Both the position numbers and the translations under genes were made by a program. The notes beneath the pieces are model-generated. The model did no database searches. It had not been told where the DNA came from and worked only from the letters and a program-made list of their open reading frames with translations. From Glossina fuscipes (Eukaryota; Arthropoda; Insecta; Diptera; Glossinidae), in NCBI RefSeq assembly GCF_014805625.2, contig NW_023998415.1, positions 3,999,149 through 4,063,148 on the forward strand: a stretch of 64,000 bases of DNA. The letters are read 5' to 3'. Positions 26,760 to 39,952 of this stretch are shown one piece after another (the first letter of the stretch is position 1; each line of letters starts with the position of its first letter).

Positions 26760-26990
26760 TCACCGGATCGATTTCAGCCATTTTCAATGCCAACTTGCTC
26801 GCCAGCATTTCCAATGTTTTTGTAAAATTTGAAACCATGAGAATGTTTGCAAACGAGAGGCAGAGGTAGTTAAATCGATTCAGAATGGGTTTCTGAAGAT
26901 TTCTTGCGGGTGTTGCAAATCTTTTGACAATACGAATATAACCTGAGTATAAAGGATATAAGACAATAGTAGTCGGCTTTTATATTTACG
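26760..26990 (+). repeat. Family C interspersed repeat
   Basis: Shows 'cggatcgatttcagccattt', 'tcaatgccaacttgctcgcc', 'agcatttccaatgtttttgt', 'aaatcgattcagaatgggtt' and 'ttgcgggtgttgcaaatctt'. It is collinear with the right half of the copy ending at 25760, about 1.2 kb upstream in the same orientation. Confidence 0.48.
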
Positions 26991-28129
26991 TAATTACATA
27001 AGCGACTATTATATACAAAGATATTTATCTAAAAAGTAGATTTTTGTCCGTTTGATCAGTAGTATTTTGCATTAGGCGTACCATGCCCATCTCTGAGCTA
27101 GATAGCCCCTATAAAGTCGTCATTTATAGATTGCAAATACCTATGTATGGAAATGTCAATTTAAAGTCACTCTTTCACGAAAACGATGTACGCGTTATAG
27201 AGAGTAAAGTGTAATGATCTAATGTCTATGGCGATATATAGTAATCGATAAAAACATTTATATATTTTTATAACCACTGTCACAGCACTGGCTCTACCTG
27301 TTTATGGTTTCAGTTTCCTATTGGGATAGTGGTGTGAGGTGACACACAACTTTCCAACTTCTTTACATTTTCGTTCTTTTATATTTAATTTTCTTTCCTT
27401 TTTTTGGCACGGGTGTACAATTCGACGTGTTTGTTTATTTTCTGTCATTTACAATTGATGTCTCTTGATTTTAATCGAATTTGCATTATTCGAAATTTAA
27501 CATGTATATCTTGTTTGCGTTCACAACTTTCACTCTTTCTATTTCGTTACTACATTCGGTATTAGTAAAGTTTTATGAGGTATGTTTAATATTCCTTTCA
27601 ATAGCTGGAATGTGCTCAGCAATACTAAGTTGAAGATTGTGATATGATGATGAGAAATAAATTATACTCGATTTGTAGCGAATTTTTTCATATACACCAT
27701 ATACACCTGGTTTACGATATTTGTAAAATGAATAATGTGCGAAAAAAATCGCGACCGTAGATGAATGGATTGCTCTAACTGGGAAGATGATGATAATTGG
27801 TTTCTTTCTCTGCTGTTACACAAGATCGGATAACATGATTTTTTAATGACTCGATATAAATATAAAAAGACCGATTTTCTTTGCTTTTATTGCTACTTCT
27901 TATTAGCATCGTCGACGGGTGGAGGGACATTAATTTTCATTTATTCGTTTTTCGTTTCAAAATCCAGAATGAGATATCCGGAATCATATACAAGTAATAT
28001 ATGCTTATCTTAATCGCCTTAAGCATATTCATCTGTGCAAGGTCTATGGTAGATATTCGGCTGCTCACAAAATATAAGATATCAGTTTTGAATTATGTGC
28101 ATACATTAAAAGTACTCGCAAGTAGTTTC

Positions 28130-28370
28130 GTACTAATAATGGGCTGAATCGGTCAAAGCGCACGTCCGCAGTACAGCGTGAATTGAAAGCAGTTCCCTGC
28201 TTTTTAATCAAAAACAATCATAAGAATAGATTTTTTACTCCTGACTCGCAAACTATAACGGATAGAACTATGAAAATGATGTCATATACTATTTGGACGA
28301 TCCCATGATTTCTGTACAGGAAGGGGAAGAAATCGGCAATGCTCACTCAGTAGTATAGAATATCGAAATA
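28130..28370 (+). repeat. Family B interspersed repeat, second copy
   Basis: Contains 'ggtcaaagcgcacgtccgca' then GTACAGCGTGAATTGAAAGC, 'ctgactcgcaaactataacg' and 'gatagaactatgaaaatgat'. It aligns collinearly with the copy at 18961. Confidence 0.52.
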
Positions 28371-28798
28371 TTTTTTGTTTTTTTTGTTTTTTGTGGATAA
28401 AGATATTGTGCGTAGAAGATTAGAACCGAATATAGTGTTCTTATTTATTTCTTATAGCCTTTTGTTAGAATGAGGTTGATTATGGGTCTGCTAATCTGTA
28501 AGGAGTTTCTACGAAGCGGAATTAAATTTGAGAACAAACTCTTAGATCGTATAAAGTTTCGATTTCAAATATCGTTTATCATTGGAGTTTAGGCGCGTTT
28601 TTGTTCGCTAAGATATAATTGTCAATCATTAAAGCGCGTTTGAATCTCATGAGGTTCGGTTCAATCCATATATGGTGTCTTTCTCGTTCTATAGAAAAGT
28701 TAAATATATTCATATTTCAATATACGTACACGGAAAGCTTTCCACTGTGTGTATGTAATAACATTGTGGTTTTACATTTGGAATTTTAAGTAGATCAT

Positions 28799-28799
<1 letters not shown>

Positions 28800-28879
<80 letters not shown>

Positions 28880-28893
28880 TATATATATATATG
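28800..28893. repeat. (TA)n microsatellite with internal duplication
   Basis: A TA run interrupted twice by 'atattatatgtatata', so the interruption itself is repeated about 35 bp apart. This suggests expansion by duplication of a longer unit. Confidence 0.92.
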
Positions 28894-30109
28894 TAGTAAG
28901 ATTTCTTTGTATATATATTCGATGTATTGAATAATATGCGTATGTGTGATTATTGTATGCAGATATTTGTTTTTTATTTATTTTTTATTTTGTTTTCGCG
29001 TACATTGCCACAATTTGCGGTTAATTGTGTGTATAATTTATTATCTTTTAATACATATGACGGTAAATTTAATTTTCATTTAAATTTTCATTTTTCTATT
29101 AGTAAAGCGATTAAATTGTTTTAATATTAAAGAGGGAGAATGAGTAATAATTTTGTTATATGCACTTATAAGTTTAGATATGTTATCTATAATTCACAAG
29201 CAACTGTTAATACAACTTTAAAATTATTAAATTTTATTATCACATTTTCCATAAGAAACATAAGCAAGAGTTTAGATATGAAAGAGAATATGTTTTCCTA
29301 CACTTAAAGATACGCTTAAAAAATCGCATTCATCTTTATTTGTCCTGTTTACTTACTTAGCGCAAAACGAAATTTTATCATTATAAAAACAATATACAGC
29401 GGACGCATTCCAGCATTGACATTACTCAAATTACACAACTTTATATATATATATATGCAAAATTAAATAACGCCACATAATGTGTTATAAACATGCAAGG
29501 GAAAATAAAAAAAAAGATAAAAGGATAACCTAGGGTTCAAATGAGTTATTTAATACTCATTCCTATATTTTAAAGGAAAAGAAGGAGTAGGGGATTGTTG
29601 TGCCGCGGTCTGCACTGTGATCTTTTGTAGGCGCATCCAAGGGAAGTGTTTTCGAGAGATAAACGAGATTTGTCTCCTTAGTTGAAGGGCTCTAGGAGAA
29701 TTTGAATGAATGAACTTTCTTGACGTTTCACTTCTCCCACCCGCATGAGACTATGTATACCGTACAATTGCTTGCTTCTCAATCGAGCTACTGGTTTCTG
29801 AAACTGTGTACCTAAAATGATCTTTTCAGATTTTCCCATTTTTACCTGAACATATAAAAATCCGACTTCCTCTATTCCCTTTTTCCTATCTTTCTAACTA
29901 CTAACGCACTTATATGTATAGAGGATTTGTTTTGGGTGCGCTCAAAAGCAAAAGTATTTACTTTGACAGACGTAAGTAAACGTGGCAAAGGCTGATAGAA
30001 CACTCTCTCTTGCATGCTTGGCTATCTGGCACCAAAAATTCCGAAAAAAACCCGCTGCACTTTCAATTGTAAATCTCTAATGAAAGATCTATTGCTGCAC
30101 TACATAAGT

Positions 30110-30260
30110 GCTGCACTACATAAGTGTATGCGCTAAGCAGAAGGTGATCAGAATTTTTAACACGAACACGAGCGAACCTATAAAGTATATATATTCTTGA
30201 TCAGCGCGAAATTCTGAAATGACGAAGCCACGTCTGTCCGTGTGAGCTTTTGTGTGGTGT
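30110..30260 (-). repeat. Family C-like repeat fragment, reverse orientation
   Basis: Carries 'ctataaagtatatatattct' then TGATCAGCGCGAAATTCTGA and CCACGTCTGTCCGTGTGAG. The reverse complement of this block (a Tgatcaagaatatatatactttat-type core) is a motif I associate with dipteran interspersed repeats. Its assignment to family C is tentative. Confidence 0.42.
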
Positions 30261-31739
30261 TTGTTGTCGGCATTCCCCTGATCTAAAGGTCTTGGGGCAT
30301 TTACAAAGCACCGATTTCTTGAACATTGAAATTTTATGTAGATCAAGCGTTTATGTGCCCGCCGCCGAATATAACTTTTTTACTTGTGTATTTTTGCTTT
30401 CTTTAGAGACCAATCAATTATTACTTCGAAAACTGTTTATTGCAATTTTCTATCTCAATTTATTGTTTACAATATTCCGAGAATGGAGAAACTCAAAATT
30501 GGAAGCCGCATTTCGAAAAATGTAGCAGAAGCCTTGAAGCAATATTTACAATTGCTTGAGCAAAGAATTGTAAATCTTGCCACCTATAGGAGTATAGCGA
30601 CTGTAAGAACCAAAGTCACGCAGCTCGTTTTGGTCCTAAACGTAGTTACAAGTTATTCTTATGTATTTAAAGTACGATAAGTGCATTTTACTTTCCACTC
30701 ATCTTCTTTTATAGCGAGCAGTTTGTTATTCTCTTGTGAATATTAACGGCATGCTGTAATAAATAAGAACTGTATAAGTGAGAACGGAACGGAATGGGAC
30801 TATCAAACCCGAAAGAACTTAGTTGGCATACTTCGAATGTGTTTAACTAACCGCTTGCTAACATAAATTCGTTTTCAAACAAAAGCATAGAGAAGAAGAA
30901 ATTGATGACTTCCTTTACCGCGCCGACGAGTTATCAGACTACCTTCGGATATAAAATCCGTCATTGTACGGTCGAATTACGCGCTATACGTGACGAATTA
31001 GGCACAGTTTGAAAGGAGAGCGTCCGTCGCGTGCGATGACCACTGACAATAGGTCATTTAAGTTAAGTTTAGGCATTTTAATTTTAATCTTCAGCCGCAA
31101 TGGTTCTTTAGTAACATAAGTTAATTAATAAAAAGATTTTTATTGCAATGAGAAATATCAATCATCAAGGTAAGGACGTCTGAAATAGCCGCTGAAGCTA
31201 CTCCAGCATTATTCATTCGGATAGGAATTTCCCATCCTTACACGACATACAAATTTTTTCCTGCTTATGAGGCTTTCACGTTTAAGTTGAACATAACACA
31301 AGAAATGACGTTGCCGGTTTTCTCGTAATCGTATTAGTAATAGTAGGAGTAGTAGCGTTAGTACAAGTGACTAACGTACTTGCTTTTGTACTAGCATTAG
31401 CATAGCGTGATTATTAGATTTCGTGTCGGCATTGATATTAACAGAAGTATTAGCACTAGCACATTAGTATAAAACCGATTTCATATCGACATTTTTTCTC
31501 AACTTCCTCTCCTACCTTTGCGATAATGGATAGACGTATTGCATAACGCTGTTTCAGTTCCTTTTATTTCCGGAAGTTTTCCGAACTGCTTTGAATGAGT
31601 TGTTTCTGTTGTTCCGGTTTTCTTGCTTCACATATATACATATGTTCTACTAAATTAATAACCAAACTAGCATTTGCTCTCCTTGCTTCGAACACTATTT
31701 GCATGCGTATTTATTCGAAATTTTCATTTTATTTACATG

Positions 31740-31773
<34 letters not shown>

Positions 31774-33862
31774 TGTGCGTATATATATATTTGTTATGCT
31801 TAACTGTGATTACTTGGAACTAACTGCTTACTATGTTTAAATATCTTGTCTTTATGCGAAAAAAGGCAATTATTTGATGGCTACAGACAGATAGAGCAAG
31901 AATGGAAGGTATATCGATACCTGCAAGCACACCTTAATTTGCTAGAAGGTTAAAGAATTTGAAATCAAGATTTTTTAATTTATCTGCGTCAGTATTCTTC
32001 GCTCGTTAACTTATCAGCCAGCGGATATGATATAAGTATTCTTTAAACATATTTTACATTTTTGCGAACGAAACATTTACTTTATTTAGTATTTTGCGGA
32101 ATAATTTCTTGCATAAATTTAAAATCGTCTGTTTTCGTTGTAGTATTTTTTTGAATTTTTTTTTTTAATCGTTTTTATTACTTCCATTACAATTCTTCTC
32201 AATATTTCAAACGGATGTGTTTTCAATCGTATTGAGCTATTTATCCTTCCGCTCTGTATGTTTTTTATGTTGGTATTATAGACATTTGAAGTGTTTATTG
32301 ATATTGAAATTCATGCTGAATCCTTGTAAACAAATCGTAAAAAATTTGTAATAGAATAAAAAAAAGGAGAAGACAACAATAGCAACAAGAAAAGAAATTT
32401 CAATTGTTTTTGGTCAGTTGAACACTGAAGTTGGGCAAATATGCAAGATTTGCATGTTGTTAGGAATTTGAATATGAATATGTATTTGCTCACACAAAAC
32501 CCCCCCCAAACGAACCGATACGTTGTATATGCAGTAAAAAAAAAAAAAAAGAAACAAAGAAGGCGAGATAAGGATGAGTAAAGTGAAATGGTTGTTAGTA
32601 GCGTTTTATTGATCGTATTCTGAAATATTATAGGAAAAAAAAAAAGAAAATTGAAAATATTACGGAAAGGGAAATCAATTCTAATAGTGAACGAGCGCAG
32701 GGGGCGGGGATTGAGTAACCAAAACAATTGACAATCAATAAAAATCGAAGTACCGTAAATATATATTGTAGGCGAAGCTGTTAGAATCGAACAAAAAAAA
32801 AAAAATAAATAAAAATACGAAACAAATAACTGTTTGATATTCAAGGATTCTTTGATTGCCCGAAACCATATTGCAAACGAACGATGCTTTTAGATTTTGA
32901 GTGAATTAGTTATTATTTGTTTATCGTTCGCATTTGTTAAAAAAAAAAAATAAATAAAATTAAAGTATAAAGATTATGGAAAGAAAAAAATGTTATTTTT
33001 ATGTTCAAATATTACAAAATACTAATATAATATATATATATATATAGTCAGAGAGTGTGCTGTTGTCAACGCTTTCTTAACTTTATCGACCGCAACGAAC
33101 TCGTAAATCGTTTAAAGCAGAGAAAAAAGAATTTAATCATTCGTTTTTTTCCTTACTGTTTTATAAATTAGTTTTCATGTCAGAATTATAGGAAGGAAGA
33201 AAGATTCTGTATATGGCTTACATCGAACATTTCGACATACTTCATCTTTCCTTTGCGTTTAATAAATCCATGTAAAAGCTAAAAATATTCGATCTTTTTA
33301 GGCTATTGGCTGGGTTTTGTATATATATGTGTGTGTGTGTATGTGTGTGAAAATATTTCCAAAATAAACTATTAATATTATACTCGATGTTATAGCATTA
33401 AATGCCCAATGACAGAAGTCGTGTTAAAATCTCTATAAAAAGGTAAAAGACTGAATACCTTTATATATATAAACATCTGCGAGAATAGCTTCGGATCTGC
33501 TTCATTTTGTTTTCAGCGGACACGAAGAGGCTTTGATAGCGAGTTTGTCGTTTCACATAATTTAGACGGACGGATATCAGTATTATATATAATATATATG
33601 CACGGTATACATGCCATGAAAATTTTATACGTTACAAACATATGAGAAACTCATTATAACTTTTGCGATGCGAATAAAAAACCAAAAAAGAAAAAAGAGG
33701 AAAAATTGAAATGAATCACAACTACTGCTGACACTTACATTGAAATCATTGACACTATGCCTCAATTGACTTGACATCATAAAAATGAAATCATATCCTG
33801 AAGCATGGCAAAGAACTGAAAAAAAAAGGAAAAACAAAAAAAAAAAGCACATTGAATACCGA

Positions 33863-33895
<33 letters not shown>

Positions 33896-36800
33896 TTCTA
33901 CGTAGAACATGATGATGAAACCGCCATAAAAAATTTATATTTTACACTCATGACATTAACTAACTGACATACACACGGACCGAGCCCATAGCATGTGGCG
34001 TTTCAATTGTTTCAGTTACTGACATCAACACGCTTCATACAATTGGCGATATTGTTGTTGAGTCGCTTGAATGGATGGTTATCCAAAGTAAGAAAGAGTA
34101 GAGGAGAGATAACCAGAGAATGGTTATCAGATATAAATAAATGGTATGGACGGATGAATGACTGGTAAAATGGATGGGTGTGTGAGTGTGTGTGCGCATG
34201 CTGCAAATGTATTAAATGACATCGATTGACACATTGAAATGAATATTTAATTTCAAGAGAGTTTCAGATATTTTGCACACACACGCACAAACGGATCAGT
34301 TAAAGCGTGGGTTTAAGTGTCAAAAACATACCGATACCGATGGTGTATGTTTTCACTTAAAAGGCATTTGTAGCGTCAAAGAAAGTGCTTTGGAATACTT
34401 TTTATATTTACCATCAAAGATTGAAAGTGTAGTAATTGAACCATTCTGCATATAACACATACGAAAATGAGTGCCAAAGGTCATATGAGGCATATCTTTC
34501 TAGCGTGTCTGTCTGTAACATCTTATGTAAACTGCCCGCAATCTTCTACTTGGAAAATGCCAAAAGTTTAAGTTTTTTTAAATATTTATTTTTATTTTTT
34601 ATTTTTTATTTATTTTTTTTTTTTTGCCTAAGCAACAATTTATACATACATAGTTTGGCACGGAATAGGGAAAGAATTCAATAGTAGCGCACATATATTT
34701 TGATGCTAAAATGGGCATTCAACACTTGCTTACACGGACCACTATTTTATGTCATATTACTACCACTTTGTGTATACATATATATATATATATATATATA
34801 TTGTGCGGATGTATGTAACATCCCAAAAGAATTTGAAATGATCCCTCGTTTCGATTATTTTATGATAAAGTTGATACGAAAGAGTGATTTAACTCATAAA
34901 TTTGCATAGCTTCACTTTGCAGACCACTCTCCACATATAAGCATTCTCTTGAAAAGTACGCTTTTGTATGGTAAGATATGATTTATGATATTTTATGATG
35001 AAGAATAACGAGATATTAAGTGATGTAATCGGTTTTGGCCGATTGTAGTCATGGCTAGTCACACTCCACTTTAAGCATTTCTCTTTAATTGTCCTTTGCG
35101 GCAATGCTAAATACCTAAGTAACTCTTCATCTTCTTTTCATCTTTCTGCAAAGTTCTTTCCGCATTCGATCAGAACTCTTGATAACGACTATATTGGGTT
35201 TTCGCAAAGATTTTCTTTTTCATCATCAGCACCTCTTTTAACCCACAGATATAACCGCAGGAGACTATAGATTTACCTTTCGGGTCCGTATCTTAAATGA
35301 TGACAGCTATACAGCTGCTTTTTATTCAGCAATAGCACCAATATACACCGACCAAGGTAAAATATGCGACGTTCCCTATACGAGTACAAATAATCACGGT
35401 GATGGTCAGGGACCGTATATGTATATGATGACTGCGGCCACACCCGAATCAGAATCCAAAGTATGCCAACTTGATAGTCGTGCTTCTTATTTCTTATTAT
35501 TCGACTGTTCGGCGGCCTACAGCTTATTATATGAGTGTTAACGATTTCAATTTGGGGAACGTACTCTCACATTGTATGTGGCTGGCTCCTTTGACAGCAG
35601 ACTTCATTTTGACCTACATTTTGCCTAATAAAGTCTACACACAGTAACGGAAATTGAGGTTTCTCTTATTAAGAACTGAATTTATGGGTTGAGGGTAAAA
35701 ATATATATACATAAGATACAAAAACTCGTATTAACTAACTCTTCAAGATTTTATCTTTTTGAATTAAGATAAAATGATATGCGAAAAGTATGCTTTAATC
35801 CCATCAAAAATCCGAGAAGTCTACATGCAGCCTCATTAGAAGTTTGCAGAGAGAACATCTTTAGTTAACAGCACTTAGTTCTTATATTTGTCTTCGCACA
35901 TTTAAATAATAATTTATTAATTAAAGCAAGTTTCTTTACTGCTTTTCCTTAAAATGGCGAAAAATGGTATACAAAGACGCAAGGCGATTTTTCAAGAGAT
36001 TAGAAATCTGATTGGAAAGTTAAAAAGTGGTAAATCGCGAAAGATTTATTGAGTACATTTCTTGTGAGACTTCATCAAATGCTTATGGAAAGAATTTGCC
36101 GAACATTATGTAATTAAAAGATTATTCATGAATCCAGTCAAACCTATCCTTCAAGAGGCCTTTATTATATCTCTTCGGTTTCCCGGCGATTTGATTGGAT
36201 ATCTTGAAAACAGTTCTCGCTGTTTGCTCTGACTGCGATCGGTGATATCTTAATCTATCTACGCACATAAGTAAAAAATGATGGACTTAACGTTTCTCTC
36301 GTAAAGCATAAGTAGATTTTTAGGGACAATTTTCAGGTTTGTTTTGCCGAAGGCGAGAATTAATTTACCAGTTTTTGCCGGTTACGTGTTATGTGAATTT
36401 AATTTTAATGTACTCGGTCTCGGGTCATTTTCAATTAAAGAACTCAACCAGTGTATGCACACTAATGATTTGCATAATCCATTTCGCAGCCTTTGTAATA
36501 TTTTTAATGAGGCCTATAGCTTACTCTTATTATTGGTATACACTAAAATTATTAAAGCGCTACCAACATTTAATTGTTTTAATGCGAATGGTTGCCAAGC
36601 TCTCCCTCTCTTCAAATGCTTACATCGACATAAGGTATGATTTTCATTTATATGCACATACATGGCTTTCAAGCTCATTGACTGTGCACGTGGATTTATG
36701 TCAGAGCGTTAATGCGCTTTTCTTTTTTTTTTTCGTTTATATATTTTTTTCGTTGGAATTTAATTCAATGTTTCACTTATTTTCAATAATTTTATAATTT

Positions 36801-37514
36801 TTTAGTATCTTCTCAATCTCTCTCTCTTCCATTGCAGCTAATAATAGGTATGTATGTATAAAGTTGTGTTCTATTAAATCAACAAATTCACAACATGTAT
36901 GAAGAAAATATTTTTAAAATAAATTTTAAAATTGAAGGCACGAAAATATTAGCATGAAGTGACTATGACTACCGCCGTCATTACATCAGACTACACTAGT
37001 CCAACAGATATTAAATGATTGAACGTAGAGTTAGAGTCTATTGTTATTATTATTATTATAATTTATTTAGCAGGAGGAGGACAAACAACTCAGATTTGTC
37101 GACTCTGTTTTCTGTTTCTTAAGGTAGATTAGTTAGATGGTTAGCTTAGCAGATTGAATAAAGTCAAAGATTTTATTGATATTAATTTCTCTAGACATTT
37201 TCACTATGTCCAGTGGGTTAGATGCTCCAAAAACTAATCTTCGAATATGAGGAATGTTTTGACATTGTGCACAAGCGTAGATCGGGGGAGTAGATTTCTT
37301 AAGGATCCATTAATGAGTTGCGATGGTATAACCAATTCGGATTCTTGATTTTCCCGACATTGATTACTACATAGAGATAGGACGAAGTTATGCTTAGCAC
37401 ACGAGTAGTGTGGCAGCGATATTTCACTCTCAACATACCAAAAAGGAACGTAAGCCATATCTCGTCTTCAGAGAACTAATCGCAGAGAAAATTAATCTTT
37501 TGGAAAATTGCGAT
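30261..37514. other. Non-coding stretch
   Basis: No exon could be defended. Frames at 32311-32844 and 36339-36797 are T-rich low-complexity artefacts. The 35.2-35.65 kb segment is visibly less AT-rich and may be an anonymous repeat. Simple repeats occur at 31.74, 33.86 and 34.77 kb. Confidence 0.5.
31735..31790. repeat. (GTAT)n-(TA)n microsatellite
   Basis: About seven GTAT units followed by TA repeats. Confidence 0.9.
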
Positions 37515-37865
37515 TGACATCCTCTTTTTACAGACGGTTCTAGGAATGGTGACTGGTCTCTTGCCTAAGCAGTTGTAGATATCATAAGACAAGTCCAACT
37601 TAATCCCATCCAGCCAGGAAATCCCATCAATACATATAACTAAATCTAGAGCTGTTCTTCAGGCCTTAAGCTCTGCTCGCAAAGCGAGACTTAAAACATT
37701 TATCGTCATAGGAAATTTTTCGGGTATAAAAACAATCCGCAACCGATTAAATATCGACTGGAATCATATTAGCAAAGTGAGGAATACCGTTGCCACGATA
37801 TTGATCTCTTGGGAAATGAATGAGCAGACCTATCGATCAAGTCTGCAGTCTTTGCATCTTTAATT
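37515..37865 (+). pseudogene. Decayed LINE (non-LTR retrotransposon) RNase H domain
   Basis: Plus-strand pieces in order: LFTDGSRNGDWS (about 37521-37556), SSARKARLKTFIV and IKTIRN (about 37670-37745), then DIDLLGNE-stop-ADLSIKSAV (about 37798-37850). FTDGS with a downstream GNE.AD..AK block is the RNase H signature found after reverse transcriptase in I-clade-type and related LINEs. Frameshifts and stops make it non-functional. The reverse transcriptase part, expected upstream of 37.5 kb, was not recognised. Confidence 0.5.
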
Positions 37866-38039
37866 ATGGACCAAATTGTCTTTCTTCCATTCCCTTCTCT
37901 CTCTCTCGCTTTCTCTCTCTCTATCTCGCTCTATATGTATACACATTTAAGAAAAACTAGACAGAACGTGTCAAACGAGCAGATGGACAGACAGACTAGC
38001 TTAATAAAGGCTTAAAAATAATTGCGGCCTATAAGTCGA

Positions 38040-38215
38040 ATACATAAGCAAACAAGCCTGAAAGACGGACAGACAAGTTTAAGCTAGATCGATTCAGAAA
38101 ATAACACTGAATCGATTGGTTTAATAAAAGTTACGTCTACCTCAAGTCCTTCTGGATGTTATATACATCCACATGGGCTTAATATACCCTTGTATGACAG
38201 TTGGCGTAGAGAAAA
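38040..38215 (-). repeat. Family A interspersed repeat, reverse orientation, partial
   Basis: Shows 'aagacggacagacaagttta', 'tagatcgattcagaaaataa', 'actgaatcgattggtttaat', CTACCTCAAGTCCTTCTGGA, 'tgttatatacatccacatgg' and 'ttaatatacccttgtatgac'. It lies a few hundred bases past the LINE RNase H relic. Confidence 0.62.
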
Positions 38216-39916
38216 AAGAAAAACGGATTAGAACTTGACAGCATCGACAGCAGTGTGTCCAATTTAGTAAACTGTAAGGCTCTGCCGTTAGAACAAATAA
38301 TTTGTATCCAAAGTGAAGCGGTCCAGAATGTATTTATCACTCAAAGCGAATACTTTGTTGCCCAACATTTTTCATTTAATAAACTCATTTTAAAACCAAG
38401 GTAAATATGTTTCACTAAAAATATGTATTAACTTTAAATGGCAAGAAAGAGTAAGGATTCAAATCTAAAATGTCGTCAACTTTTGTTAACACATGCGAAA
38501 TATTTAAACCATAACAAGAAGACTGATAAGTTTATTTAATAGAATACAAGCGAGAAGCGCAACGATGTTAAAATAAAATGCATACGCATGAGTAAAATAA
38601 TGGTACACAATCTCTAAATTTTAATTTAAAAAAAATTTTGTGATTGCGCTCATGATTTTAGTGACCGGATAGACGTTTAATCGAACATTATTCAAATTAA
38701 TATTTAAGTTGATCTATAATGAAATTATTAATAAAATTTCTTAACCGTTGTAAGCATTTCAGAAATTTTATGCATTTCATATGATGACTATAAAACAATG
38801 TTCTTCGTACCACAAGAGCCTCTCATATAAAATAAAAAAAGTAAAAAAAAAAAAAAAAATTATATACATATTTTGACCGAGTAAACTCTCGTACCCGCAT
38901 ATGCAAGAGCTTGAGTTTATAAACAAAAATGTATATACGTGTATGTTTAGTTAATGGCTGCTGGTCACCGTTATCATCATCGTCATTATTAGATGAACCT
39001 TTTATGCTTTTATGGAATTATAATAACATTGCGTTGGTGTGTGTGGCATGTATGCATATTTGTTGTTTGAGAAAGTGAGGGAAAGAGATAGAGAGAATGA
39101 AAGGAAGAAAGTAAGAGAGAGAGAGAGAGAGAAAACGAGAAAGAGAGAGATAGAAAGATTTATAGTTTGTTAATGTTATTTTAACTTTTTAACTTTAGCA
39201 TGCTTTGTCATGCATATAAACACACATTATACATTACATTAACGGCAATTATGATTATTAAAAAGAAAAAATTTTTTTCAAATAATTTAATTAAAACTTT
39301 TTCGAGTACTACTTGGTCTGAAAAACAGGTACCGAGAGCGAATGCTCGCAAATAAACTTTTTTCACATTTATGTTAGGAACAAAAAAAAAAGCGCATAAA
39401 TTCCATAAGATATTTGTTTATAAATTGATAGGTACGTCATTGCGTTATTATTATGCATATTTCAAGTACATTAATTTTAACAAATAGGCGCATTTTTCTG
39501 CTGAATATAGTGTATTTTATATATAGTGTATGTATGTATGTATATATGTACACAGAAATATATATACACAGAAACATATATATATATATATATATATATA
39601 TACACTCTAAAAGATATATTCATACATAACATATAGAGCTTATAATAAGCTGTTAATTACTTCGCATTTAGATGGACGATTAAAAACTTTTTTTGAAATA
39701 GTCAAACATTCATAATATCGACTTAAGTGCGCATTTTGAAGTAAGTCAAACATATAGAGAAACAAAGGAGGAAAATGCTCACAAATAGTTGCAAATGAGA
39801 AAATAACAGCCACAATTTTATGATTGTGGTCGAATGATGCCAAACATTTACCACATGAGCACGTACAGACGAAAATATTAAAAATAACTTTTCAACGAAA
39901 ACACGCACTCATATAT

Positions 39917-39952
<36 letters not shown>

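Noticed and set aside
32311..32844. 177-codon open frame, minus strand
   Set aside because: Derived from poly(A) runs read as Phe/Leu strings; no recognisable protein.
36339..36797. 152-codon open frame, plus strand
   Set aside because: Overlaps another frame of similar size, is rich in Phe/Leu, and has no family features or splice support.
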